This document shows, piece by piece, positions 55,231-64,000 of a DNA stretch of 64,000 nucleotides. Under the pieces are notes generated by a model. It had not been told where the DNA came from and did no database searches. It was given only the letters and a program-made list of their open reading frames with translations. The DNA is from Alligator mississippiensis (Eukaryota > Chordata > Crocodylia > Alligatoridae). Made by a program: the position numbers and the translations under genes. The stretch spans positions 17,912,001 through 17,976,000 of the forward strand of contig NC_081837.1 of assembly GCF_030867095.1 (NCBI RefSeq). Reading direction: 5' to 3'. The number at the start of each line of letters is the position of its first letter. Positions within the stretch are counted from its first letter, which is position 1.

Positions 55231-56990
55231 ATCCTGGGATGCTGATGGCTCTGTTGTGGGGTGTAGTAATAGCGGGGGTGGTGGAGATGTGTTGGCAGGT
55301 TTTGCATTTCTTGTCCTGGCACAGTCTGGATCCTTTTGGTGTGCTCTGGGCCTGAGGAAGTTTGCTTCTGGTGATGAGGTTGGCGATGTTCAGTGCTTGT
55401 TTGAAGGTTAGGATGGGTGGCTCTGGGAAGATCTTTTTAAGAATAGGGTCTCTTTCTAGTATGGGTTGCAGTTGTTTGAGGATTTTTCATATAGGTTCAA
55501 GAGAGGGGTGATATGTCATAACCAGCGGTGTGCGATTTGGGGGGTGGGGCTGTACTGCAGCAGTTCTTCACGTGGTATCCGGGTGGCTCTTTCAAACGTG
55601 CGATCTCTCTCTCTGGAGGAGTGTCCTTGCTGGGTGAAAGCCTTTTTAAGATTGGTGAGGTGGCGATCCCAGGTGTTCTCTTCAGTACCAATGCGGTGGT
55701 ATCTGAAGGCTTGGCTGTATATCACAGCTTTTTTGGTTTGTTTGGGGTGACTGCTGGTTCTGTGCAGATATGTATGTTAGCCTGTGGGTTTCTTGTATAA
55801 CGTGGTCTGTATTTTATCATTCTGGATACTGATCATCGTGTCTAAAAAGGAGATGCTGGTGTTGGAGTATTCTAGAGAAAGTTGGATGGAGGGATGGTGA
55901 TTGTTGAATTTCTGATGGAACTCAATCAGAGATTGTAGGTTTTCAGTCCAAATGATGAAGATGTCATCGATATATCTGAAGTATAGCAAGGGTTTGATGG
56001 GGCAGTTCTTGAGGAAGTCTTCTTCCAGGTGGCTCATAAAAAGGTTGGCATACTGTGGGGCCATTTTAGTGCCCCTTAGCTGTTCCCATCATCTGGAGAA
56101 AGTGTTGATTATTAAAAGTGCTATTGTTGTGTATGAGGATGAAGTGTATAAGGTCAGTAATATCTTTGGGTCTGTATTCTGAGTTGTAATCTTGTTCCTG
56201 TAGATATGTAAGGCAGGCTTGGATGCCATCCTGGTGTGGGATGTTGGTATATAGGCTGGTAACGTCCATGGTGGCTAGGAGTGTGTTGCTGGGAAGGTGG
56301 CCTATGTTTTTAAGTTTCCGTAGAAAGTCTGCAGTGTTTTGTACAAAACTTGCTCTGTGGGTGACGAGCGGTTTTAGGATTGATTCAACGAAACCTGATA
56401 TTTCCTCAGTTAGGGTCCCATGGTTGGATATGATAGGTCTGCCAGGGTTCCCTTGTTTGTGGATTTTAAGGAGCATGTAAAAAGTCTCCGGGTTAGGTAG
56501 CAGGGGGATCAAGGTCTGAAGTTTTTCTTGTAGTCTTGATGGAAATGATTTGATGGTATTGTTGAGTTTTTTGGTGAAAAAGGATCTTCTTGTACTTCTT
56601 TGTAGTAGGTGGTGTCAGAGAGCTGTCTGTTGGCTTCCTTTATGTAATCCTCAGAGTTTAGGATAACTATGGCTCTTCCTTTATCTGCTGGTTTTATTAC
56701 TATTTGGTGGTTACATCTTAGAGATTCTATGGCCTTTTTCTCTGGTAGAGAGAGGTTGTTGTGGTGGCGTGTGTTGCCGATTATTTCATTGTTCATTCTT
56801 TCCCTGAAGCAGTCAATGTAGCGGTCAAGGTTAGGGTTTCGTCCACTGTGAGGTGTCCAATCTGATGTTTTTTTGGACTTTTTGGCGTTGATCTTTTCCT
56901 GAATGTTGTCAGAGGTATATTTAAAATTGTAATTATGTCTATAAAACATTATGTTCAACTGAAACCTACATATATAGTGGTGTTTCATTG

Positions 56991-57447
56991 AAATCATGGA
57001 AAAACACAGATCTGGGGGAGTTTCATCAGAGAATTTGCAAATTTGAAACAGTTTGAGAAAACCAGGATCCCTGAATGAGGCATGCTGGAATTTGTGCTCT
57101 CACTGTCTACCTACTAATGGAGAAGCAGCAATGCTGTGGGACGATGCTTGGAAGAGTGATGTGTGTACACAATGGTGCCACAACTTATTTGATCCAGGAC
57201 AAATACCAGGATAATCTGGACCACGTCAGATGCTACTTTTGTTCATGCCCTAGGTTTTTCCCAGGACAATGCTTTCCCTGCTCAGCCTTGGGTCCTTTCT
57301 TAATGACAGAGACCTTATTGACTAGGAGCTGAAGCCTTGTGGAGGTAACAGTTTGAGATTTCTCCATGGCAGGCACTTGAAGTTCTGCTTCTTTCATACA
57401 ACACCATAACCCCAACAGCTTTAAAAAGGAGATGTTTACTGGCAGAG
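56991..57447. other. Intergenic, nothing recognised
   Basis: No gene or clear repeat seen. Confidence 0.5.
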
Positions 57448-57705
57448 CTGACCCTAGCGGGGTGCAGGGCCTGGGGTAAATCCAGTGCTGTAGCACTGCC
57501 CTGCATGCCCTGGACAGCACACAGTCTTTAGCATGGGAGGGGGTTGAGTGGCTGGATGCGAAGCTGGCAGTGCGGGGAAATGGTGTGCGGTGGCGGCGCA
57601 GAGTGGGGCTAGGAGGGGCTGTGGCCACTGCACCTGGCTCTGTGGGGTCCCCCGAAGTGCAGGGCCTGGGATGGTTGCCCTGATTCCCCCTCCCACCCCC
57701 CTACC
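57448..57705. mobile_element. GC-rich repeat, possible DNA element
   Basis: GCGGGGTGCAGGGCCTGGGG is echoed about 200 bp on by CGAAGTGCAGGGCCTGGGATGG. This GGGCCTGGGGCGG-style sequence is dispersed in reptile DNA. Ends not defined. Confidence 0.3.
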
Positions 57706-57779
57706 CCCCCGGGATGGCTCTGTTAACTGGTATAGTAAACTTCAGAGGCAGTACAGCAGGGTTCCCAGGTTCTTATAAA

Positions 57780-58330
57780 CATAGAAAAGTAGAGAACGTG
57801 TAGTTCAACCCCTTGCTTGAACCAGGATCATCCCTATCTAAGCCATTTTAGGTAAGTCTTTTCCTAAACTATTCTTGAAGACTTAAGAAACAACCCTCAC
57901 ACACAACTGTCAGGCATAATCATTCTTTCACCTATCCTAGGGAAAGCGGAGGGCAAGGGTACTGTAAGTGTCTTGTTACTACAAGGACAGAAAGTAGTTT
58001 CTTAAACAATGTTTAAGTTATCCAAGGAAGAGGATCATTCCCCCGATACAGAAGAAGGCCAAACCCCTCCTATTCCATTCAATATGACCAAGGGCTAGAA
58101 GTCCTTTCTGATCCTAATTGTGATGATTGGTCTGACCCTGAGTACAGTAGCAAGTCTCAGAGCATCAACTTCAGCTCCAGAAGAAGCATCAGCACAACCA
58201 AGTCAAAACCCACAACCCAGGTTGTAGACAACACCCATTGCTTCTGAGGAAAGTGACATAAAAAATTAAGAAACTGACACCTGTAGCCGGACAAGAAAAA
58301 AAATCTTTCTTAACTCCATGTGGCAGCCAG
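57780..58330 (-). mobile_element. Old LINE (CR1/L3-like) 3' end
   Basis: ACATAGAAAAGTAGAGAACG...TTCAACCCC and later CTTTCTGATCCTAATTGTG and ACACCCATTGCTTCTGAGG match, worn, the arrangement at 28,420-28,960 and 37,655-38,110. It is an independent insertion of the same family. Confidence 0.55.
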
Positions 58331-58423
58331 AAACATGAGAAAACCAAACAAGTTCATTCTGCATTGCAACCTGCAGACTGCAACTACCCCCCCTGCCCCC
58401 CCAATATATCACACATCCAAACT

Positions 58424-58909
58424 CAGGAGTGGGCAAAATATGGCCCATGGACCAGATCCAACCTCCCAAGAGATGGTATCTGTTGCAGACACGTGCAGAG
58501 AATGGATCATGGTTCTTTCCCGGGACCTGGACCCCGGGCCCAGGCTGTCACCATCCTATGGCCCTGGCCCTGGCTCTGAATGCCCAACCTGCTCCCAGAT
58601 GCCACTCCCCACCTGCCCATAACCCCATCCCATCCTCCCAGCTGAGCACGCTCTGCCCGTGAGACTCCTAGGCCAGTCTGCATTGAGATGCTGCCCACCT
58701 GGTCTGTCTGGCACCCCTGGTGGTGGGTGCCAGACGAATAGCCCCAGGGCCTCATAGGATCAATTGGCATCTCCCGGACCCCAGACTCCCCCCTTCTGCC
58801 AGGCTGGACAGTGTGATGGGGGTCCAAGTCCACACCCCCCCACCATGGCCCTCAGCAGCTCACCAAAACTCCTGAAGTGGCCCTCCAGCCCAAATAATGA
58901 TCAGCCCTG
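58424..58909. mobile_element. hAT-like MITE, both ends visible
   Basis: Left end CAGGAGTGGGCAAAATA and right end AAATAATGATCAGCCCTG, with the family's TATGGCCCATGGACCAGATCC subterminal block and a related middle at 14,917-15,273. Flanks TCCAAACT/CTCTAACT may be a worn 8-bp duplication. No coding capacity. Confidence 0.65.
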
Positions 58910-59104
58910 CTCTAACTGGAAACTCATTTTTATCTTGCTATTCCATAAACGTATACTGTCTCCTTTAATCCCTTTTCCCAGCCAATCTGGTTGTGGAGCT
59001 TTGCTTCATTCTCCTAGTGCTGAACATCATCTTCAGTTTTTATCTGCTCTGGACTGCAGAGACATTCTCGTGGTCCCAGAGAGATGTGTGTGTGGATCAC
59101 CTGG

Positions 59105-59500
59105 GATTCCCTTCAGAACGTAATCCAGGCATTGCTACTCCTCAGCCGGCGCTCATCTAACCCTTCCTGAGCACTTCCTATGAAGGAGATTCCACAACAT
59201 CACTAGGCAGTCTGTTCCACTAGGAAGTATTTTCCTGATACACACTCTAAACTAATTTGCTGCACTTTAAAGTCATGGCTACCTTCCCTACTCTCTGCAC
59301 TGTGGGAGAAAGTTCTTCTCCCTCCTCTTTAGGGTAGCACTTCAAATATTTGAAGACTGTTATCATACCCCCACCTTACTCATCTTTTTCGGCAAGAAAA
59401 ATATGCCCATTTCTTTCAACTTTTCCTCATCTAAGTTGCCTTCCTTTTATCATTTGTGTTGCTCACCTTTAGCCCATCTCTCATTTCTCCCCATCCCTTG
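59105..59500 (-). mobile_element. Old LINE (CR1/L3-like) fragment
   Basis: GAAGGAGATTCCACAACATC, CAGTCTGTTCCACTAGGAAG and TTTGAAGACTGTTATCATACC on + are the minus-strand C-terminal ORF2 region of an ancient CR1/L3 element. Heavily mutated. Confidence 0.6.
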
Positions 59501-59556
59501 TAAATTGAAGTGGCCAGATCTCAGGATAATTTTGAACTACTCACAGAGCATTATGG

Positions 59557-60585
59557 TCAGAAGGCTCCCCCTGCTGTAATGTCCTTAAAAGAAACATCAG
59601 TATTTTGTTTGGCTCGATGAGTTTTGGGTTGTGTTATCCAAACACCCGGAATTAAAGCCCCCAAATAACAAGTCTCAGCCCAATTGGCGGGAAGCTGTTT
59701 ATATGCCCATCGCCCACAAATCCACCATAGCCCACAGGCTTCATTTGTGATGGTGGAACGAGAGCTCTTTAAAGTTAGAGTTAGTGAGCTTCTTTTTGTT
59801 GAACTCCCATTCACCTTGGTACCATTTCGATAGTGGGTACAATTAATGCCCCAAACTGAAATCCACTCCTTACTCAATAGGCAGTTACAATTGTCAAAAT
59901 TGTTATATGAGACATTTGCGCATGTCCATGCACCTTCCCAGGGGGCGATTTCCTTAGAAATCCATGTTTCCTTGCACCTTGACTGTCCCACTTTAAATCC
60001 ACTTCCGTGTTGGGAAATGCAAATAGATCCAGTAACTTTTGCCACCATAATTCTCCCAGAACCATTATATCGCAAAGAGAAATTCCGGTTAAAACCCCAA
60101 TCTGAGACTATACCAGTTCTATTGAGGGGGATAGGCAAGAAAGGGACTCTCTCATCACTAGAAACAGGAGTAAGTGCGCACAAAAGACAACTTTCGTTAG
60201 TTAGAGCCCGAGCTGAGTCTTTCAGAAGGGCCACCCATGAATTTCCCACCCATGTATTTGTAGGTGTGCCTTTAGGTTCCCATATATTATTGACAGGTTG
60301 AAGGCTTGAAGGCCAATCTTTGAGAATTGCAGACCAGATTTCTGGGTCTGGCTTTACACACAGCGGTGTTGTATCGCCGGATTGAATTATAATTTCTCGA
60401 CACGGGCAGCACCGGGAAATGGGTTGCAGGAGGGCACTAAGTATTGTAGACTTTGAAAGTTTGTAGTTAGCCTCAGTGAGGGTTCCACCCCCGTTTTGGG
60501 GACACTTACAACAGGTGGGCATAATAGCTGGGTTTGATATACCTAAAAGGGACAAGAGCTTCAACAAATAGACTAGGGCCCACAT
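59557..60585 (-). pseudogene. ERV envelope (surface part) fossil
   Basis: Open frame of 342 codons with a hydrophobic start (WALVYLLKLLSLLGI), many N-x-S/T sequons and the class I motif WWICGRWAYKQLPANW...CYLG. This matches gamma-type surface glycoproteins. Fossil. Confidence 0.78.
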
Positions 60586-62414
60586 CTTTGCAAGCGTAAC
60601 TTTAAATCTCCAGCAGGTTCACTTTTCCATTTGTTGGCTTCTTGTTCCCGGGTGTTATCAGCTTCCGGAGTGACCACACCCTGGGAGTTGGTGTCCTCCT
60701 GATGAAAAGGCTTCACCCTCGAGCAATGGGTCCACTTATCGCTGTTTGATAAGCGAAGAGCTGTGTGTGTAGTCAGCAGCACCTGGTAGGGTCCCTCCCA
60801 CCTTTCCGCAAGAGGATTCTTTCTCCACTTCTGTACCAGGACCTGGTCACCCGGTTTAAAGTTGTGGATCGGTGCATCAAGCGGGAGGCTCTGGAAGGGT
60901 GCAGCAAACCTGTGTAGGGAAGACAAAACAGACTGCAAGGCGATAACATGTTTTCAAATTTCGGATTTCCCCAAATCCACAGTAACCTGTTCCCTCCACC
61001 CCGCTGGCAAGACTCTGGGAGGCATACCAAACATTAATTCAAAAGGTGACAATTTAATCCCTCTACGTGGTGTGCTACGAATACGAGTTAAAGCCAGTGG
61101 GAGTGCCTGCGGCCATTTCAAATGAGTCTCAATACAGATTTTCGTTAGCATAGCCTTCAGTGTTCTATTCATGCACTCCACCTGACCTGAACTCTGGGGT
61201 CTCCATGGAGCATGGAGTTTCCATGTGATATCTAAAGCTTTGGACACTTCCTGCACTATTTTCCCCACAAAATGACTTCCTTGATCTGACTCAATGGATC
61301 CAGGCAACAGAAATCGCGGTATTATCTCATGGAGTAGTACCCGTGTCACTGTGGATGCGGTAGCCATTCTTGTGGGGTACGCTTTCACCCATCCAGTTAG
61401 TTTATCAACCAATACTAGCAGATAACGGTAACGACCAGACTTTGGAAGTTCAGCGAAGTCAATCTGCCAAGCTTGTCTGGGATAATGGGCCCACGGTCTT
61501 CCTCCCATAGGGGCTGGTGGTCTTGTAGATTTTGGGTTTACCTTTTGACAGGTCGGGCACTGAGAGACCACTCTCTGGGCTTCCAAATAAAGTCCTGGAG
61601 CCACCATTTGACGAGTTAACAAGTCTCCCATCACATTGCCCCCCATGTGAGTGGTATAATGTAACCGGTGGAGTATCTCTCCCAATAAGCATCGAGGTAT
61701 TAATACTTTTCCTCTGGGTACAATCCACCATCCTTGAGGGTTCTTAATAGCCTTGAGCTCTGCGGCTAGCTTATCTGATCCTGGGCCATACTTTGCTTTA
61801 CAATCTTCTGAGTAAAAGGGCACCCCATGGGCCGAGCCCTGAAACACTGCCTCTCCTCCCATCTGTGCTGCCTCTTTGGCTGCTACGTCAGCCTTCGCAT
61901 TTCCCCTTCTCTGGCGCTCGTCTGCAGCCTTGCCATGGGCTTTAACATGCACCACGGCCACCTCTTTCGGTAGCCGGAGGGCTTCCAATAGCATTACAAT
62001 CTGTGGCCCATTTGCAATCTTTTGTCCAGAGGCCGTGATGAACCCACGTTCTTTCCACAACAACCCATGGGCATGTACAGTGGCAAAGGCATAGCGCGAA
62101 TCTGTAAAAATGTTCACTCTTTTGTCTTTTCCTAATACCAATGCACGTGTCAGGGCAGTGAGCTCCGCTGCCTTTGCTGACCAGTTTGCAGGGAGTTTTT
62201 CTTTCCATACAGTCTCAGTTAAGGTTACCACAGCACACCCTGTATGCCGCACGCCATGTATTACACTACTTGAACCATCTACGAAGAACTCCTCCTCTGG
62301 GTTCTCGAGTGGGTCGTCTGTCAAGTCAGGACGGATTAGTACTGTTTGAGTCAATACCTCTAAGCAATCATGGCACGGAGGTCCCGGTTCTGGTATCAGG
62401 GTGGCTGGGTTCAA
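60573..62414 (-). pseudogene. ERV RNase H and integrase region fossil
   Basis: RNase H shows FVDGSS, ELTALTRA and FTDSRYAFATVHAHG. Integrase shows the zinc-binding CPTCQ, then WQIDFAELP, SDQGSHF and PQSSGQVECMNRTLK (D-D-E core), and a C-terminal GPY-type block (RWEGPYQVLL). Gammaretrovirus-like. Broken. Confidence 0.88.
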
Positions 62415-62488
62415 AGCAGTGGTGTGCTTGAAGGTGAGGCCTGGATTAGATAGGAGAAAGATTTCATATCTGGATTGTCTGGAGGGGT

Positions 62489-63136
62489 TTAAGAATTTCC
62501 CTGCCTCTCCTCCGAGGATCTGGGGAACCCCATGGGGTGTATATTTGGGACCATAGGATAATTCACTAAAACCTTTTTGTTTACAGCTCTCAAGTCTTGC
62601 ACTAACCTGAAGGAGGCACCATCTGCTTTGGGCACACCCAGGATCGGGGTGTTAAAGGGGGATGATCCCTTTATTAACCACCCATACTGCTTGAATTTTT
62701 CAATCAGCGGCTTCAAACCTGCGCGGGTGGATTTCTTCAGCGAATACTGTCTCACACACACAGGACCCTCTCCCTCCTTTAGAGGAATCTTGACTGGATT
62801 TACGTATTTTGCCCGGGCAGGAGTTCCATCTGCCCACACACATGAATCAACATTCTCTAAAATCTCAATTCCTTTGGCTTCTGACACAGTTTCAGCTGCC
62901 CTGAGGACTATTTGGTAATTTGAACCCTGCTTCACGGGTAGCTGCATCACAATTTGATCCTCACGGAAGAAGATTTCAGCTTGGAGTTTTGTTAGTAGAT
63001 CTCGCCCCAAGAGAGCTACGGGACAGGCGGGTGAAACGATAAAAGCATGCTCTAACATATTATTCCCAATTTTTGTGAGGAGGGGCTTGCATACAGGCAA
63101 TCTAGTTCGTCTTCCCTCTATACCTTCTACAGTCAC
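62489..63136 (-). pseudogene. ERV protease and RT start fossil
   Basis: A protease end (ALLGRDLLTKLQAEI) leads into the RT fingers (QYSLKKSTRAGLKPLIEKF, SPFNTPILGVPKADG, RLVQDLRAVN). The spacing is that of gammaretroviral pol. Broken. Confidence 0.85.
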
Positions 63137-63170
63137 ATGCTTTCCGCTTTCTTTAGCTAAAGGGGGCTTT

Positions 63171-64000
63171 TCAGTCTCCTTCAGCTAGTATCTTCCCCGA
63201 GGAGTCCACCCGCTTCTGGCGGCCCCCCTGCTGAGCTTTCCTCCGTTTGTCCTTCAGCTTAGGGCAATCCCTCTTCCAGTATTCCTTTCTCTCGGCAATA
63301 TGCACATTCGTCAGGCTTAGGTCGGCCTTTTCCAGTCTTCTCCCCCCCCTCAGGTTTCTCCTTCCATCGCCCGCCAATGTCTGCGCTTTTGCCCAAGGCA
63401 GCTGCTAGCATTGCCATCTGTCTTTGTCCACGCTTTTCCTCTCTCCTCTCTGCCACCTGATCACGATTCCCATAAACTTTATATGCAATCTCTACAAGTT
63501 CTGAAAGGCGTTTTTCTAGTCCCCCCCTCAGTCTTTTGCAGCTTTTTCCTCATATGGGGGAGGTGTTTTTAGAACGGCTTGTGTCAGCTATCTCTTCCCG
63601 ATCCGTTTGGTCTGTGTCCGGTGGTGTTTTAGCCTCATCCCAGCGCCTTAACCCTTGAGTCAGATCTCCCTCACTATCAGAATCAGAGAGGACTCGGGGC
63701 TTTCTCCCAGCGTCTTTTGCCAATAACATCTTACACATTTTTTCTTTACACTTCTGAATCCATGGGGGACTGGGATTCATCACAGCACTCATCCAGCAAT
63801 CTATATACGGATACTGATCCCAATGACCGTCCCTTGTTATCACACCTAACACTGCATTAGCCAACTTCACATCAAAAGAACTGACATCCGGCCACCCCAC
63901 TTCAAACGACGGCTATTCCAATTGACAGAAAGTAATCAATCTGTCCTTTGACATCTCTATTCCGTAATTTCCTTTGAATTTACTAAAGTTCCTTAGCATG
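63171..64000 (-). pseudogene. ERV gag (matrix and nucleocapsid parts) fossil
   Basis: A matrix-type block (VGWPDVSSFDVKLANAV, DQYPYIDCW, PPPW-like PSPPWIQ) and a Lys/Arg-rich nucleocapsid with one CxxC-type knuckle (CAYCREK). Both resemble gammaretroviral gag. Incomplete in the window and broken. Confidence 0.75.

Larger units (their letters stand above)
54664..56990 (-). mobile_element. Penelope-like element, 5'-truncated and broken
   Basis: Minus-strand retroelement. From high to low coordinates: an N-terminal RT part (CNHQIVIKPADKGRAIVILN, 56,997-56,509), the RT core with SLYTNIPHQDGIQ (56,512-56,066), the catalytic RYIDDIFIIW and LYKKPTG (56,064-55,777), a linker, and a GIY-YIG endonuclease (55,230-54,890). 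The 3' end reaches 54,664. The RT/GIY-YIG combination is unique to Penelope-like elements, which resemble telomerase RT. The reading frame changes between blocks, so it cannot be active. Confidence 0.88.
59557..64000 (-). mobile_element. Class I (gammaretrovirus-like) endogenous retrovirus, broken, runs off the right edge
   Basis: Fossil provirus on the minus strand. Parts in 5'-3' order, from high to low coordinates: gag (matrix and a single-zinc-knuckle nucleocapsid), protease with the start of RT, RNase H with integrase, and envelope surface region. The gamma-type gag and RNase H, the single zinc knuckle and a pol end that overlaps the env start assign it to class I. It is broken, with at least four breaks, yet keeps long open stretches, suggesting middle age rather than great age. 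The 5' LTR lies outside the window, and no 3' LTR was recognised below 59,557. Confidence 0.9.

Noticed and set aside
55088-55800. Plus-strand frames of about 90-107 codons
   Set aside because: They are antisense shadows of the Penelope-like element, whose minus-strand frames match known domains.

Overview
The window looks like vertebrate nuclear DNA, most likely from a crocodilian, with a turtle as the alternative. The basis is many CR1 LINEs ending in the reptile-type ATCTATGAA tail, a Penelope-like element with a GIY-YIG domain, reptile-type hAT MITEs, a gammaretrovirus-like endogenous retrovirus and family-14-like olfactory receptors (ORs). There are no bacterial-style operons. Species assignment is inference.

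Layout: (1) 1-27.4 kb is gene-poor. It holds two broken class II OR genes (6,954 and 11,043, both +), 5'-truncated CR1 copies, hAT-like MITEs, a 5-bp-TSD solo LTR (15,963-17,997) with a CR1 nested inside it, two strong hairpins at 15.4-15.7 kb, minisatellites, and a decayed MYB/SANT-like domain at 26.1 kb. (2) 27.65-43.77 kb is a tandemly duplicated OR block. Unit 1 carries an OR14-like gene at 31,178 and unit 2 a second at 40,033, both open on +. A third copy (42,956-43,381) has lost its 5' half and is fused to a CR1. Younger CR1 insertions distinguish the units. (3) 43.785-49.126 kb is a tandem array with a period near 1.34 kb. Each unit holds an intron-containing tRNA-Tyr(GTA) gene on + converging on a tRNA-Phe(GAA) gene on -. 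There are three Tyr/Phe pairs plus a cut-off fourth Tyr, and a solo LTR sits inside unit 2. (4) 49.1-59.5 kb has no host gene that I recognise. It holds CR1 copies, a long inverted repeat (52.4 kb), a Penelope-like element on - (54.66-56.99 kb), a hAT MITE and old LINE pieces. (5) 59.557-64.0 kb is a class I ERV fossil on -, with gag, pro/pol and env parts recognisable; it runs off the right edge.

Working genes: the only protein genes likely to work are the two OR14-like receptors, which are single-coding-exon chemoreceptors of olfactory neurons with a conserved splice acceptor about 21 nt before the ATG. Among the tRNA genes, Phe copy 2 has the most intact cloverleaf; every Tyr copy has a broken 53:61 T-stem pair. 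Everything else is repeat-derived. Long open frames in the GC-rich tRNA-array spacers and opposite LINEs are shadows and are not annotated.
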